Below are positions 42,549 to 52,977 of a stretch of DNA of 64,000 nt, in pieces. Numbering within the stretch: position 1 is the stretch's first letter; every line of letters starts with the position of its first letter. A program made the translations under genes and the position numbers. The notes beneath the pieces are model-generated. The model had not been told where the DNA came from. It did not search any database and was given only the letters and a program-made list of their open reading frames with translations. Source of the DNA: Thermus sediminis (GTDB taxonomy: Bacteria; Deinococcota; Deinococci; Deinococcales; Thermaceae); assembly GCF_003426945.1 (NCBI RefSeq), contig NZ_QURO01000004.1, positions 372,001 to 436,000 on the forward strand. The letters run 5' to 3'.

Positions 42549-44072
42549 ATGGACCCCTTCGGCATCCTCTACACCGACCTCTACCAGCTCACCATGGGCC
42601 AGGTCTACTTCCGGATGGGGCTCCACGAACGCGAAGCCCTCTTTGAGGCCTTTTACCGCAAGAACCCCGACTACGGGGCCCACCAGGCGGGCTACACCGT
42701 CTTTGCCGGGCTGGACCCCCTCCTCTCCTGGATGGAGGAGGCCCGCTTCGGCGAGGCGGAGCTCGCCGCCCTGAGGGCCCTCAAAAGCCGCTCCGGCAAA
42801 CCCCTCTTCGCTGAGGACTACCTGGCCTACCTAAAGGAGATGGGAGGCTTCTCCGGCCTCACCCTGAGGGCCATCCCAGAGGGCCGGGTAGCCCACCCCC
42901 AGGTCCCCCTCATCACCGTGGAGGGGCCCCTCCTCCAGGCCCAGCTCCTGGAAACGGCCCTCTTAAACCGCATCAACCACGAAACCCTCATCGCCACCAA
43001 GGCTAGCCGGGTGCGGGAGGCGGCGGGGGAGGCGGTGGTCCTGGAGTTCGGCCTGCGCCGGGCCCCCGCCAAGGGGGGGGAGAGCGCCACCCGAGCAAGC
43101 CTCATCGGGGGGGCGAACCGGAGTAGCGCCGTCTCCCTATCCCACCTCCTGGGCCTCCCCTCTTCCGGCACCCACGCCCACAGCCTGGTCCAGGCCTTCT
43201 TGGCCTTGGGCCACTCGGAGGAGGAGGCCTTCTTCGCCTTCGCCGAGGTCTTCCCCGACGACACCATCCTCCTCCTGGACACCGTGGACACCCTCCACTC
43301 GGGCCTTCCCCACGCCATCAAGGTCTTTGAAGCCTTGCGCAGAAAGGGGCACAGGCCCCTGGGGGTGCGGATCGATTCGGGGGACCTGGCCTACCTGGCC
43401 ATCCAGGCGGCCCGGGAACTGGATAGGGCGGGCTTCCCCGAGACCCTGATCGTCCTCTCCGGGGACCTGGACGAGCTCGTCATCTGGCAGATCAAGAGCC
43501 AGATCCTCGAGGAGGCCCCCCGCTACGGAGTGGACCCGGAGGAGCTTTTAAAGCGCCTGGTCTATGGGGTGGGCACCCGGATGGTGGTCTCCTGGGGCTA
43601 CCCGGCCCTGGGGGGGGTGTACAAGCTGGTGGCCATCCGCAGAGAGGGCGCCTGGGCCCCCGCCATCAAGATCTCGGACTCCCTGGAGAAGGTCCTGAAC
43701 CCCGGGCACAAGGGGGTCTACCGGGTCTACGACGGGCGGGGCCTGGCCACCGCCGATCTCCTAGCCCTGGCCGAGGAGGAGGTGCAGGGGGACAGGCCCC
43801 TCACCCTCCGCCACCCCACGGACCCCACCAAGAGGCGGACCCTGAGCCCCGGAAGCTTCACCCTGGAACCCCTCCTGGTGGAGGCCTTCCAGGGAGGAAG
43901 GCGCCTCTTCCCACCCCTCCCCATAGAAACCTTGAGGAGGAGGCGGGACGAGGACGTGGCCCGGCTGGACCCGGGGGTCCGGCGCCTGGTGAACCCCCAC
44001 ATCTACCACGTATCCCTCACGGAGAGGCTCTTCGCCCTCAAGGAGGAGCTGGTGAGGAGGCTTGGGAGCTAG
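42549..44072 (+). CDS. pncB: Nicotinate phosphoribosyltransferase
   Basis: This 507-residue protein begins [20 protein letters not shown] and contains [40 protein letters not shown] and [20 protein letters not shown], the NAPRTase active-site motifs. It makes nicotinate mononucleotide in NAD salvage. A TATGCT box 6 nt before the ATG suggests a leaderless mRNA. It ends 4 bp inside the clpX end. Confidence 0.95.
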   Translation: MDPFGILYTDLYQLTMGQVYFRMGLHEREALFEAFYRKNPDYGAHQAGYTVFAGLDPLLSWMEEARFGEAELAALRALKSRSGKPLFAEDYLAYLKEMGGFSGLTLRAIPEGRVAHPQVPLITVEGPLLQAQLLETALLNRINHETLIATKASRVREAAGEAVVLEFGLRRAPAKGGESATRASLIGGANRSSAVSLSHLLGLPSSGTHAHSLVQAFLALGHSEEEAFFAFAEVFPDDTILLLDTVDTLHSGLPHAIKVFEALRRKGHRPLGVRIDSGDLAYLAIQAARELDRAGFPETLIVLSGDLDELVIWQIKSQILEEAPRYGVDPEELLKRLVYGVGTRMVVSWGYPALGGVYKLVAIRREGAWAPAIKISDSLEKVLNPGHKGVYRVYDGRGLATADLLALAEEEVQGDRPLTLRHPTDPTKRRTLSPGSFTLEPLLVEAFQGGRRLFPPLPIETLRRRRDEDVARLDPGVRRLVNPHIYHVSLTERLFALKEELVRRLGS

Positions 44073-45259
44073 GAGGCCTGCTTGAGCCTGGCCTCCTCCA
44101 AGGCCTTCAAGGGCTGGTCCAGGTGGGGAAGGTCTAGGACGAGCTCCCGCACCCCGCTGCCCGGGGCCTCAAACATCAGGTCCACCATGGCCTTCTCCAG
44201 GATGGCCCTAAGGCCCCGGGCCCCCGTGCCCCGCTTCAGGGCCCGGCGGGCCACCTCCCTCAAGGCGGCCTGGGTGAAGCGGAGCTCAATCCCCTCCATG
44301 CGCAAAAGCTCCTGGTACTGCTTCACCAAGGCGTTCCTGGGCTCGGTGAGGATGCGCACCAGGTCGTCCTCGGTCAGGGGGTGGAGCTGGACGATCAGGG
44401 GGGCCCGGCCCACGAACTCGGGGATGAGGCCAAACTTCACCAGGTCCTCGGGGATGACCTCCAGGGGCTCCTCCTTGGCCTTGGCCCGGGTGAAGCCGAT
44501 GGACGTGCGCTCGGTGCGGGCCTTGACGATGTTCTCCAGGCCCTCAAAGGCCCCGCCCAGGATGAAGAGGATGTTCTTGGTGTTCACCGGGATGAACTCC
44601 TGGTGGGGGTGCTTCCTGCCCCCCTGGGGAGGGACGTTGGCGATGGTGCCCTCAATGATCTTGAGGAGGGCCTGCTGCACCCCCTCCCCGGAGACGTCCC
44701 GGGTGAGGGAGGGGTTTTCCGACTTGCGGGCGATCTTGTCGATCTCGTCAATGTAGACGATGCCCATCTCCGCCCGCTCCACGTCAAAGTCGGCGTTCTG
44801 GAGGAGGCGCAGGATGACGTTCTCCACGTCCTCCCCCACGTACCCCGCCTCGGTGAGGGTGGTGGCGTCGGCGATGGCGAAGGGGACCTCGAGGAAACGG
44901 GCCAGGGTTTCCGCCAGGAGGGTCTTCCCGGTCCCCGTGGGGCCGATGAGGAGGATGTTGGCCTTGCCGATCTCCGCCTCGGGGTGGAGGAGGCGCTTGT
45001 AGTGGTTGTAGACGGCCACGGAGAGGGCCCTTTTGGCCGCCTCCTGTCCCACCACGTACCCGTCCAGGTGGGCCTTGATCTCCTGGGGCTTGGGCAAACG
45101 GGTGGGACCCTTGGGCCTTGCCCCCTGGCGGAAGATCCCCTGGGCCCGCTCCACGCAGTCCTCGCAGATATAGACCTCGTCTATGGGGCTTTCCAGGAGC
45201 CGCCCGGTTTCTGGGGGGCGGAGACCGCAAAAGCTGCAGCGGGGCCTAGGCCTCTTCAC
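44069..45259 (-). CDS. clpX: ATP-dependent protease ATPase subunit ClpX
   Basis: This 396-residue protein has the N-terminal zinc finger ([10 protein letters not shown] and CEDCVERA), Walker [19 protein letters not shown], Walker [15 protein letters not shown], and the IGF-type loop region needed to dock ClpP ([12 protein letters not shown]). It unfolds substrates for ClpP. It overlaps clpP by 14 nt in the usual tig-clpP-clpX order. Confidence 0.97.
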   Translation of the reverse strand: MKRPRPRCSFCGLRPPETGRLLESPIDEVYICEDCVERAQGIFRQGARPKGPTRLPKPQEIKAHLDGYVVGQEAAKRALSVAVYNHYKRLLHPEAEIGKANILLIGPTGTGKTLLAETLARFLEVPFAIADATTLTEAGYVGEDVENVILRLLQNADFDVERAEMGIVYIDEIDKIARKSENPSLTRDVSGEGVQQALLKIIEGTIANVPPQGGRKHPHQEFIPVNTKNILFILGGAFEGLENIVKARTERTSIGFTRAKAKEEPLEVIPEDLVKFGLIPEFVGRAPLIVQLHPLTEDDLVRILTEPRNALVKQYQELLRMEGIELRFTQAALREVARRALKRGTGARGLRAILEKAMVDLMFEAPGSGVRELVLDLPHLDQPLKALEEARLKQAS

Positions 45260-45830
45260 GGGTCACCACCTGGTCGATGAGGCCGTACTCCAGGGCCTCC
45301 CGGGCGGAGAGGTAGTAGTCCCGGTCGGTATCCCTTTCCACCTTCTCCAGAGGCTGGCCGGTGTGTTTGGCCAGGATCTCGTTCAGGAGTTTCTTGGCCT
45401 TGAGGATCTCCTGGGCCTGGATGGCGATGTCGCTGGCCGTGCCCCGGGCCCCGCCCCAGGGCTGATGAATCATCACCTTGGAGTGGGGCAGGGCGTAGCG
45501 GCGGCCCTTCTCCCCCGCCGCCAGGATCACCGCTGCCATGCTGGCGGCCATGCCGATCACGATGGTGGACACAGGGGCCCGGACGAACTGCATGGTGTCG
45601 TAGATGGCCAGCCCCGCGTCCACCTCCCCCCCAGGCGAGTTGATGTAGAGGCGAATCTCCTGGTTGGAGTTCTGGGCATCCAGGAAAAGGAGCTGGGCCA
45701 CAATGGTGTTGGCCACCTGGGCGTCTATGGGGGTACCCAGGAAGATGATCCGGTCTTTGAGGAGCCGGGAGTAGATGTCGTAAACCCGCTCCCCACGGGC
45801 GGTCTGCTCTATGACGTAGGGGATGACCAT
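45246..45830 (-). CDS. clpP: ATP-dependent Clp protease proteolytic subunit ClpP
   Basis: This 194-residue protein begins [20 protein letters not shown]. The catalytic Ser is in [20 protein letters not shown] and the His in [19 protein letters not shown]. The length is typical. It lies between tig (50 nt gap) and clpX (overlapping). Confidence 0.97.
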   Translation of the reverse strand: MVIPYVIEQTARGERVYDIYSRLLKDRIIFLGTPIDAQVANTIVAQLLFLDAQNSNQEIRLYINSPGGEVDAGLAIYDTMQFVRAPVSTIVIGMAASMAAVILAAGEKGRRYALPHSKVMIHQPWGGARGTASDIAIQAQEILKAKKLLNEILAKHTGQPLEKVERDTDRDYYLSAREALEYGLIDQVVTREEA

Positions 45831-45880
45831 ACTTCTCTCATTTTAGCAGCGGCCCTAGGGGAAACCCCCTCCTAGGCCAC

Positions 45881-47101
45881 TTAGGGGATTTTTAGCTGGG
45901 CAACCGCTTCCCGGACCGCCTTGTCCTGGAGGTAGACGGCCCTGAGGCGGGCAAGGCCCCCTTCCCCTAACCGCCGCCTCAGCTCCTGCAGGCCCACGCC
46001 CTGGGAGCGGGCCACCCTTTGGAGGTAGGCCTGCCACTCCTCCTCCGTCACCTGGGGGTTCAGCTCCTCGGCCAACCTCCCCTTGGCCAAGGAGCGCCTC
46101 ACCCGTTTCAGGGCCTCTCCTCTGAGCTCCTCCTTGAACTTCTGGAGCTCCCCCCTCTCTTCCAGGGCCTTCAGGTAGGCCTCTAGGGGGATGCCCTGTT
46201 GGTAGAGGTCCTCCGCCAAACGCTCCAGGAGGTGGCCCTCCTCCCTCTCCACCATGGAAGGGGGAATATCCGCCTCCAGGCCCTCGGAAAGCTTTTCCAG
46301 AAAAGCCCGCTCCCTGGCCTCCTGGTACTCCCTTTCCGCCTGGCGCCGGAGGCTTTCCCGCACCCTGGCCTTGAGGTCCTCCAGGCTCTCTGCCTCCAGG
46401 GTCTTGGCGAACTCCTCGTCTAACTCGGGGAGCTCCAGGGCCTTGACCTCGAGGACCTCGGTGCGCGCCTCCCGCACCTTCTCGCCCTTCTCGCTCAGGA
46501 CGGGGACCATAAGCACGTCCCCCGCCCTCTTGCCCAAGAGGGCCTCCCGCACGTGGGGCAGGGCCTTGGAGAGGTCAATGGGGAACTCCGCCCCCTCCTC
46601 GGTGCGGACGAAGACGTGATCCCCTTCCCTGGCTTCCCGGTCCACGGGGGAAAGCTCGGCGTAACGGTGGCGGAGCTCTTCTAGGGCCTTCTCCACCATC
46701 TCCTCGGTGATCTCCAGGGGAGGTACCTCCAAGGTGAAGCTCCGCCAGTCGGGGAGCCTCACCTCGGGATAGTTCTCCACCTCGGCCACGTAGCGGAAGC
46801 CCCCCCCCTCCTTGAGCTCCTCCTCCACCACCCGGGCGGCCACGGGCAGAAGGCCCAGCTCCCGCACGGCCTCGGGGTAGGTCTCCTCCACCAGGCGCTC
46901 CTTGAGGTCGCTCAATAGCTCCTGCCGGCCCAGGCGGGCCTCCACCACCTTCAGGGGGGCCTTGCCGGGGCGGAAGCCGGGGATCTTGACCCTCCGAGCC
47001 AGGTCCTTCAGCATGGCCTGGTAGCTGGCCTCCACCCTCTCCGCCGGGACCTCAACCCGGACCCTCACCAGATAGCCGGAACGCTCCACGATTTCCGCCA
47101 C
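45881..47101 (-). CDS. tig: Trigger factor
   Basis: The GTG at 47101 gives 406 residues: VAEIVERSGYLVRVRVEVPA, with the ribosome-docking motif KIPGFRPGKAPLKVVEARLG, a PPIase domain (AREGDHVFVRTEEGAEFPID) and a long helical C-domain. It is the ribosome-bound folding chaperone. The frame stays open upstream through two tRNA genes, but homology begins at this GTG. Confidence 0.95.
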   Translation of the reverse strand: MAEIVERSGYLVRVRVEVPAERVEASYQAMLKDLARRVKIPGFRPGKAPLKVVEARLGRQELLSDLKERLVEETYPEAVRELGLLPVAARVVEEELKEGGGFRYVAEVENYPEVRLPDWRSFTLEVPPLEITEEMVEKALEELRHRYAELSPVDREAREGDHVFVRTEEGAEFPIDLSKALPHVREALLGKRAGDVLMVPVLSEKGEKVREARTEVLEVKALELPELDEEFAKTLEAESLEDLKARVRESLRRQAEREYQEARERAFLEKLSEGLEADIPPSMVEREEGHLLERLAEDLYQQGIPLEAYLKALEERGELQKFKEELRGEALKRVRRSLAKGRLAEELNPQVTEEEWQAYLQRVARSQGVGLQELRRRLGEGGLARLRAVYLQDKAVREAVAQLKIP

Positions 47102-47135
47102 GCCCCACCTCGCCAAAAGGGGGGCCTCGCCCCTT

Positions 47136-47220
47136 TGGTGCGAGGAGCGGGACTTGAACCCGCACGGGTTACCCCACCGGATCCTAAGTCCGGCGCGTCT
47201 ACCGGTTCCGCCATCCTCGC
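47136..47220 (-). tRNA. tRNA-Leu (anticodon UAG)
   Basis: On the minus strand GCGAGGA pairs with TCCTCGC. The anticodon stem-loop CCGGA-CTTAGGA-TCCGG carries TAG. A long variable arm (TGGGGTAACCCG) marks a class II tRNA, and CCA is encoded. It lies 35 nt upstream of tig. Confidence 0.93.
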
Positions 47221-47272
47221 AAGGAGGGCGAGGCCCTCCCCCAAAAGACCGCCCCCCACAGGGTGAGGGGAT

Positions 47273-47350
47273 TGGGGTGAGCGATGGGACTTGAACCCAC
47301 GACCCCCGGATCCACAGTCCGGTGCTCTGACCAGCTGAGCTACGCTCACC
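47273..47350 (-). tRNA. tRNA-His (anticodon GUG)
   Basis: On the minus strand the acceptor GTGAGCG pairs with CGCTCAC. An extra G at the 5' end faces C73, the tRNA-His hallmark. The anticodon arm CCGGA-CTGTGGA-TCCGG carries GTG. CCA is encoded. Confidence 0.94.
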
Positions 47351-47377
47351 ACGCTCAGCACCCGCCATTCTACGGGG

Positions 47378-47662
47378 CTATCTGCCCCCCGTCAAGGCCT
47401 CCAAGCCCCCTTCCAGGCTCATGGCCTCGTACCCCTCCGCCTCCAGGTAGAGGGCAGCCACCTGGCTCAAAAGCCCCCTCTCGCAGACTAAGAGGAGGGG
47501 AACCTTGGGCAGGCCGTGCTCTCCCTTCTGGATCTTATCCAGGGAAACCCGCTCGGCGGGGAAGGGCAAAGGGGTGGTCCCCCTATCCGGGGGGCGGACG
47601 TCCACCACCTTCACCCCCCTTTCCAGAAGGGCGGGAATCTCCTCCGGGCGCACCCTACGCAC
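47378..47662 (-). CDS. Single-domain rhodanese-like protein
   Basis: The GTG at 47662 gives 94 residues: RRVRPEEIPALLERGVKVVD, then VDVRPPDRGTTPLPF and LLLVCERGLLSQVAALYLEA with the active Cys. It would carry sulfane sulfur. A TATACT box lies 6 nt before the GTG, so the mRNA is probably leaderless. Longer starts are possible but lack homology. Confidence 0.8.
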   Translation of the reverse strand: MRRVRPEEIPALLERGVKVVDVRPPDRGTTPLPFPAERVSLDKIQKGEHGLPKVPLLLVCERGLLSQVAALYLEAEGYEAMSLEGGLEALTGGR

Positions 47663-47759
47663 AAGACCAGTATACCCCTGCCTGGGGCGGGAGGCCGGAA
47701 GCATAGGCGAACCTATGCACATTAGCCGGGCAAAAGCGCATAAGTTTGCAATCCACCCC

Positions 47760-47788
47760 TTGGCCCACGCTCCCCCTTGTGCTAAGCT
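47760..47788 (+). promoter_or_regulatory. Promoter of carB
   Basis: TTGGCC (47760-47765) and TAAGCT (47783-47788) are 17 bp apart, and the carB ATG follows 17 nt later. I see no terminator-antiterminator structure for pyrimidine attenuation. Confidence 0.45.
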
Positions 47789-47805
47789 TGTCCCTCGGGT
47801 GCGCG

Positions 47806-50800
47806 ATGCCGCCGAGAAGAGACCTCAGGAAAATCCTCATCATCGGCTCCGGGCCCATCACCATAGGCCAGGCCGCGGAGTTTGACTACTCGGGCACCCA
47901 GGCGGTGAAAGCCCTGAGGGGAGCGGGGTACGAGGCCATCCTGGTCAACTCCAACCCCGCCACCATCATGACCGACCCGGAGCTTGCGGAAAGGACCTAT
48001 GTTGAGCCCCTCACCCTGGAGGCCCTGGAGAAGGTCATCGCCAAGGAGGCCCCGGACGCCCTCCTCCCCACCCTGGGGGGGCAGACGGCCTTGAACCTCG
48101 CCATGGCCCTCCACGAGGAGGGGATTTTGGACCGCTACGGGGTGGAGCTCATCGGGGCCAAGGCGGAGGCCATCCGGAAGGGGGAGGACCGGGAAGCATT
48201 CCAGAAGGCCATGCGGAAGATCGGCCTCGAGGTGCCCCGGGGCCAGATGGTGGGGAGCGTGGAGGAAGGCCTCCACTTCGCCCGGGAGGTGGGCTACCCG
48301 GTGGTGGTCCGCCCCTCCTTCACCCTGGGGGGCACCGGGGGCGGCATCGCCAGGAGCGAGGCCGAGCTCAAAGAGGTCCTCGCCCGGGGCCTGGCCCTCT
48401 CCCCCGTCCACACCGCCTTGGTGGAGGAGTCGGTGCTGGGCTGGAAGGAGTTTGAGCTGGAGGTGATGCGGGACCACGCGGACACCGTGGTCATCATCAC
48501 CAGCATCGAGAACCTGGACCCCATGGGGGTCCACACCGGGGACTCCATCACCGTGGCCCCCGCCCAGACCCTCTCCGACCTCGAGTACCAACGCATGCGG
48601 GACGCCGCCAAGGCGGTGATCCGGGAGATCGGGGTGGACACCGGGGGGTCCAACATCCAGTTCGCCGTGGACCCCAAAACAGGCCGCCAGGTGGTCATCG
48701 AGATGAACCCCCGGGTCTCCCGCTCCTCGGCCCTCGCCTCCAAGGCCACGGGCTTCCCCATCGCCAAGATCGCCGCCCTCCTGGCGGTGGGCTACCGCCT
48801 GGACGAGCTCCCCAACGACATCACCCGCAAGACCCCCGCCTCCTTTGAGCCCACCATCGACTACGTGGTGGTCAAGATCCCCCGCTTCGCCTTTGAGAAG
48901 TTTAAGGACCTCCCCAACACCCTGGGGGAGCTTGGGGACGAGCTTGGGACCCAGATGAAGTCCGTGGGGGAGGTGATGGCCATGGGCCGCACCTTCAAGG
49001 AGGCCCTCATGAAGGCCCTGAGGGGCCTGGAGAGGGACGTAAGGGCCCTGGCGGGGGTGAGGACAGAGGACCTGGAGCGGAAGCTCTACCCCAACCCCGA
49101 CCGCATCTACGCCGTCTTGGAGCTTCTAAGACGGGGGATGCCCGTGGAGGCGCTCCATCAGGCCACCCGCATAGACCCCTGGTTCCTCCATCAGATGCAG
49201 GAGATCGTGGAGGCGGAGGCCTGGCTCAAGGACGACCCCCCCAAGGACCGGGAGACCTGGCGCTTCTACAAGGGGCTGGGGCTTTCCGATGCCTGGATGG
49301 GAGAGCTTTTGGGGAGGGGGGAGGGGGAGGTGCGGAAGGCGCGCCAGGCCCTGGGGGTGGCCCCCGTGTACAAGACCGTGGACACCTGCGCCGCCGAGTT
49401 TGAGGCCTACACCCCCTACCACTACTCCACCTACGAGCTGGAGGACGAGGTCTGGCCCACGGGGAAGCCCAAGGTGGTCATCCTGGGCTCGGGGCCCATA
49501 AGGATCAGCCAGGGGGTGGAGTTCGACTACGCCACGGTGCACGCCGTCTGGGCCCTGAAGGAGGCGGGCTTTGAGACCATCATGGTGAACTCCAACCCCG
49601 AGACCGTCTCCACCGACTACGACACCGCGGACCGCCTCTACTTTGAACCCCTCACCCTGGAGGACGTCCTCAACCTGGTGGAGCACGAGAAGCCCCTGGG
49701 GGTCATCGCCACCTTGGGGGGGCAGACCCCCTTGAAGCTGGCGAAGGGCCTCGAGGAGGCAGGGGTCAGGCTCCTCGGCACCCCCTTCCAGGCCATCCAC
49801 CAGGCGGAGGACCGGGAGGCCTTCCACCGCCTCTGCCAACGCCTCGGCATCCCCCAGCCCGAAGGAAGGGTGGCGAGGAGCCCGGAAGAAGCCCTGAGGC
49901 TTGCGGAGGAGGTGGGCTTCCCCCTTCTGGCCCGGCCCAGCTATGTGCTGGGGGGGCGGGCCATGCGGGTCCTGAGGAGCCAAGAGGAGCTCAGGCGCTA
50001 CCTGGAGGAGGTCTACGAGCCCCTGCAGGAAAAGCCCTCCATCCTCCTGGACCGCTACCTGGAAGGGGCCTTGGAGCTAGACGTGGACGCCCTCTCCGAC
50101 GGGGAGGAGGTCATGGTGGCCGGGGTGATGGAGCACGTGGAGCGGGCCGGGGTCCACTCCGGGGACTCGGCCACGGTGCTTCCCCCGGTCCACCTCTCCG
50201 AGGCCGCCTTGAACAAGGTCCGGGACTACACCCGCCGCCTGGCCCTAGCCCTCGGGGTCAAGGGGCTTTTGAACGTCCAGTACGCCGTCCTCAGGGAGGA
50301 GGTCTACGTCCTCGAGGCCAACCCCCGGGCCAGCCGCACCGTCCCCTTCGTCTCCAAGGCCATCGGCCTGCCCCTGGCCAAGCTGGCGGCCCTCATCGCC
50401 GTGGGCAAGACCCTAAGGGAGCTCGGCGTGCGGGACCTGGACCCCGTCCCCCCCCACTACGCGGTGAAGGAGGTGGTCATCCCCTGGCTCAAGTTCCCCG
50501 GGGTGATCCCCGTCCTCGGGCCGGAGATGCGCTCCACCGGGGAGAGCATGGGGATAGACGAGGACCCCTACCTGGCCTACTACAAAGCCCAGCTCGGGGC
50601 GGGGCAAAGGCTTCCCCTCTTTGGGCGGGTGCGCTTCCTCGGCGAGGGAGAGGCGTTGGAAGAGGTGAAGCGGGCCTACCTGGAGGCGGGCTTTACCTTG
50701 AGCGAGGGGGAGTACGACCTCCTCATCAGCCTCCTCCCCCACCCTGAGCTGAGGCGGGCCGTGGAGGGGGGGCTTCCCTTCATCACCACCCTCGAGGGGG

Positions 50801-50898
50801 CCTTCTGGAGCCTGAAGGCCATCCTCCGGGCCCGGCAAAAACCCCTAGGGGTGCGGAGCCTCCAGGGGTGGCACCGGTTGTACAATAGGGTGCAATGA
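47806..50898 (+). CDS. carB: Carbamoyl-phosphate synthase large subunit
   Basis: The ATG at 47806 gives 1030 residues. The two halves each hold an ATP-grasp domain: first [20 protein letters not shown] and [14 protein letters not shown]; second [20 protein letters not shown] and [21 protein letters not shown] short C-terminal MGS-type domain ([20 protein letters not shown]) may bind regulators. It makes carbamoyl phosphate for arginine and pyrimidines. carA is not adjacent. Its stop overlaps the darA start (ATGA). Confidence 0.97.
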   Translation: MPPRRDLRKILIIGSGPITIGQAAEFDYSGTQAVKALRGAGYEAILVNSNPATIMTDPELAERTYVEPLTLEALEKVIAKEAPDALLPTLGGQTALNLAMALHEEGILDRYGVELIGAKAEAIRKGEDREAFQKAMRKIGLEVPRGQMVGSVEEGLHFAREVGYPVVVRPSFTLGGTGGGIARSEAELKEVLARGLALSPVHTALVEESVLGWKEFELEVMRDHADTVVIITSIENLDPMGVHTGDSITVAPAQTLSDLEYQRMRDAAKAVIREIGVDTGGSNIQFAVDPKTGRQVVIEMNPRVSRSSALASKATGFPIAKIAALLAVGYRLDELPNDITRKTPASFEPTIDYVVVKIPRFAFEKFKDLPNTLGELGDELGTQMKSVGEVMAMGRTFKEALMKALRGLERDVRALAGVRTEDLERKLYPNPDRIYAVLELLRRGMPVEALHQATRIDPWFLHQMQEIVEAEAWLKDDPPKDRETWRFYKGLGLSDAWMGELLGRGEGEVRKARQALGVAPVYKTVDTCAAEFEAYTPYHYSTYELEDEVWPTGKPKVVILGSGPIRISQGVEFDYATVHAVWALKEAGFETIMVNSNPETVSTDYDTADRLYFEPLTLEDVLNLVEHEKPLGVIATLGGQTPLKLAKGLEEAGVRLLGTPFQAIHQAEDREAFHRLCQRLGIPQPEGRVARSPEEALRLAEEVGFPLLARPSYVLGGRAMRVLRSQEELRRYLEEVYEPLQEKPSILLDRYLEGALELDVDALSDGEEVMVAGVMEHVERAGVHSGDSATVLPPVHLSEAALNKVRDYTRRLALALGVKGLLNVQYAVLREEVYVLEANPRASRTVPFVSKAIGLPLAKLAALIAVGKTLRELGVRDLDPVPPHYAVKEVVIPWLKFPGVIPVLGPEMRSTGESMGIDEDPYLAYYKAQLGAGQRLPLFGRVRFLGEGEALEEVKRAYLEAGFTLSEGEYDLLISLLPHPELRRAVEGGLPFITTLEGAFWSLKAILRARQKPLGVRSLQGWHRLYNRVQ

Positions 50899-51224
50899 AG
50901 CTCGTCATTGCCATTGTGCAGGACACGGACGCCCCTGGGCTCACCAAGGCCCTTCTGGAACGGGGGCTCCAGTCCACCAAGCTGGCCTCCACCGGGGGGT
51001 TTCTCAGGGAAGGGAACACCACCCTCCTCATCGGCCTGGAGGACGATAGGGTCCCCGAGGTCCTGGAGCTGATCCGGGAGAAGTGCCGCACCCGCACCCG
51101 CCTGGTTACCCGCGCCCTCCCCCTCTCCGAGGCCCCCGACCCCTTCCTGCAAAACCCTGTAGAGGTCCAGGTGGGTGGGGCTGTGGTCTTCGTAGTGCCG
51201 GTGGAGGGATTTTTCAAGGTGTGA
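50895..51224 (+). CDS. darA: PII-like cyclic-di-AMP receptor DarA/PstA (DUF970)
   Basis: This 109-residue protein reads [40 protein letters not shown] and [18 protein letters not shown], the signature of the DUF970 family whose Firmicute members bind c-di-AMP. Translational coupling to carB suggests it may sense nitrogen or pyrimidine status; that is inference. The stop is followed within 5 nt by an IS4-type end. Confidence 0.88.
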   Translation: MKLVIAIVQDTDAPGLTKALLERGLQSTKLASTGGFLREGNTTLLIGLEDDRVPEVLELIREKCRTRTRLVTRALPLSEAPDPFLQNPVEVQVGGAVVFVVPVEGFFKV

Positions 51225-51228
51225 TACG

Positions 51229-51253
51229 CAGGACTTTACCCACGACTTCCCCC
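51229..51253. mobile_element. Solo IS4-type element end
   Basis: CAGGACTTTACCCACGACTT matches the left end of the element at 3996 except two bases. No transposase follows. The next 150 bp contain a short frame ending HLNNLLPKDFVLDAKNAKDL that I cannot assign. This is a scar of a lost element or of imprecise excision. Confidence 0.6.
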
Positions 51254-51408
51254 ATTCCCTTTCTACGCGTTGCCAAGTGCCCTGAGGAGTAGTGGGCGGT
51301 AGTGGCCTACATGCTCCACCTCAACAACCTCCTCCCCAAGGACTTTGTCCTAGATGCCAAGAACGCCAAGGACCTCACCCTGACGCCTTCCCGATAGGGA
51401 ACAAAGGC

Positions 51409-51438
51409 CCCCCGGCCCCTCAAGGGCCGGGGGTTTTT
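51409..51438 (+). terminator. Terminator between darA and the acyl-CoA cluster
   Basis: CCCCCGGCCC and GGGCCGGGGG form a 10 bp stem with a CTCAA loop and five T follow. It serves carB-darA. The stop codon of the convergent CoA-transferase gene lies in the loop, and a TTTT tract on the other side could let it act both ways. Confidence 0.8.
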
Positions 51439-52268
51439 CCCTTCACCCTGCGCAAGGGAAGCCCCTCTGCCCGGGCCCAGGCCTCCCACTCCAGGGCGGT
51501 GCGCTCCAGGAGGCGGGCGCGAAGCCTCTGGTAGGCGGGGTTCCCCTCCCAGGCGGGGCTGAAGGCGAGGTGGAGGAGGTCGGGAAGGCCCGCCCTCTCG
51601 CAGAAGCGGGCCCAGAGGTGGGGTTCAAGGGCCGCCAGGGCCACCTCCCCCTCCTCGGCGGGGTAGACCCCGTAGCAGAGGGCGGAGCCGTCCAGGAAAG
51701 GGACGGGGGGGTAGGCCATGGCCTTCACCGCCTCGGAGAGGGCCACCTCGTAAAACCCTCCCCCCAGGAGGAGGCCCTTCAGGGCCGTGAGGGCCAGGGC
51801 GTAGGCCCCCGCCAGATCGGCGAACTGGAAAGATTGCCAGGGAAAGCGGCCGAGAAGCCCCGCCTCCGCCAGGTAGGTGAGGTCATGGCCGGGGTCGGGG
51901 GTGTCCGGATACCCCCGGAGGCGCACGTAGACCAGCCCGGGGTTCTGGCCGAGGAGCGCCTCCGGCCCCAGGCCCAGCCGCTCCATGACCCCAGGGCGGT
52001 TGGACTCCAGGAGGAGGGCGCTCTCCCGCACCAGGGCCATGAGCCGCTCCCGGCCCTCCGCGGCCTTCAGGTCCAGGCTCAGGATCTCCTTGCCTGCGTT
52101 TAGGAAGGCGTAGGCCTCGGGGGCCAGGGCCTCCAGGGGGTCCCCCCCGGGGGGCTCCACCTTGAGGACGGGAAAGCCCATCTCCAAAAGGAGCTTCCCC
52201 GCCAGGGGCCCGGGAAGAAGGCGGGTCAGGTCCAGGACCCTACCGGGGGGCCATGCGGAGGGCGCCAT
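51420..52268 (-). CDS. CaiB/BaiF-family CoA-transferase or acyl-CoA racemase, short
   Basis: This 282-residue protein begins [20 protein letters not shown] and has [20 protein letters not shown], then [20 protein letters not shown] with the likely catalytic Asp. Family III CoA-transferases and methylacyl-CoA racemases are 360-400 residues; this is short mainly in the second half, though the end looks natural ([20 protein letters not shown]). It overlaps the SDR gene by 29 nt. It probably handles branched acyl-CoAs. Confidence 0.82.
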   Translation of the reverse strand: MAPSAWPPGRVLDLTRLLPGPLAGKLLLEMGFPVLKVEPPGGDPLEALAPEAYAFLNAGKEILSLDLKAAEGRERLMALVRESALLLESNRPGVMERLGLGPEALLGQNPGLVYVRLRGYPDTPDPGHDLTYLAEAGLLGRFPWQSFQFADLAGAYALALTALKGLLLGGGFYEVALSEAVKAMAYPPVPFLDGSALCYGVYPAEEGEVALAALEPHLWARFCERAGLPDLLHLAFSPAWEGNPAYQRLRARLLERTALEWEAWARAEGLPLRRVKGKTPGP

Positions 52269-52968
52269 CCAGCCGGATCACCTCCCCATTTAGCATGGGG
52301 TTTTCCAGGATGTGGAGCACTAAGGAGGCGTACTCCTCGGGGCGGCCCAGGCGCCGGGGAAAGGGCACCTGCTCCGCCAAGGAGGCCTTGGCCTTCTCGG
52401 GAAGCCCCTGGAGGAGGGGGGTGTCAAAGAGGCCCGGGGCGAGGGTCACCACCCGGATGCCCCACTCGGCGAGCTCCCGGGCCGCGGGCAGGGTGAGGGC
52501 CACCACGCCCCCCTTGCTGGCGGCGTAGGCCGCCTGGCCGATCTGCCCCTCGTAGGCGGCCACGCTGGCGGTGTTCACGATGACCCCCCGCCCTCCCTCC
52601 CCGTCCGGGGGGTTCTCCCGCATGGCCCAAGCAGCGAGGCGCAGGACGTTGAAGGTGCCCACCAGGTTGACCTCAATGACCTTCCGGAAGCCCTCCAGGT
52701 CGTGGGGCCCCTCCCGTCCCAGGATCTTCCTGGCCAGGCCCACCCCCGCAGCGTTCACCACGGCGAAGAGGGGCCCTTGGGCCACGGCCTCCGCCACCGC
52801 CCGCTCCACATCCCCTTCCCGGGCCACATCCCCCTCCACGTAGAGGAGGCTCTCCTCCCCCCGCCTGAGGTCCAGGACCACCACCTTGTACCCCTTGGCC
52901 CTAAGGGCCAAAGCCGCCGCCCGGCCCAGGCCCGAGGCCCCGCCCGTCACCAAAGCGCTCCTTTCCAT
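52240..52968 (-). CDS. SDR-family 3-hydroxyacyl-CoA dehydrogenase
   Basis: This 242-residue protein has the NAD motif [20 protein letters not shown], an Asp after the second strand ([11 protein letters not shown]) favouring [17 protein letters not shown] and the catalytic [20 protein letters not shown]. It resembles the type II (HSD10) 3-hydroxyacyl-CoA dehydrogenases that oxidise short and branched substrates. It starts 10 nt after the thiolase stop. Confidence 0.88.
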   Translation of the reverse strand: MERSALVTGGASGLGRAAALALRAKGYKVVVLDLRRGEESLLYVEGDVAREGDVERAVAEAVAQGPLFAVVNAAGVGLARKILGREGPHDLEGFRKVIEVNLVGTFNVLRLAAWAMRENPPDGEGGRGVIVNTASVAAYEGQIGQAAYAASKGGVVALTLPAARELAEWGIRVVTLAPGLFDTPLLQGLPEKAKASLAEQVPFPRRLGRPEEYASLVLHILENPMLNGEVIRLDGALRMAPR

Positions 52969-52977
52969 AGACTCCTC

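Noticed and set aside
44381-45280. A 299-residue open frame opposite clpX
   Set aside because: It is the antisense shadow of clpX and clpP. The clp genes have full motifs and the shadow has none.
47101-47368. N-terminal extension of trigger factor
   Set aside because: The open frame runs through tRNA-Leu and tRNA-His genes; family homology starts at the GTG at 47101.
51292-51400. Short gene with HLNNLLPKDFVLDAKNAKDL after darA
   Set aside because: It is short, lies in an IS scar, has no clear ribosome site and I cannot match it to a family.
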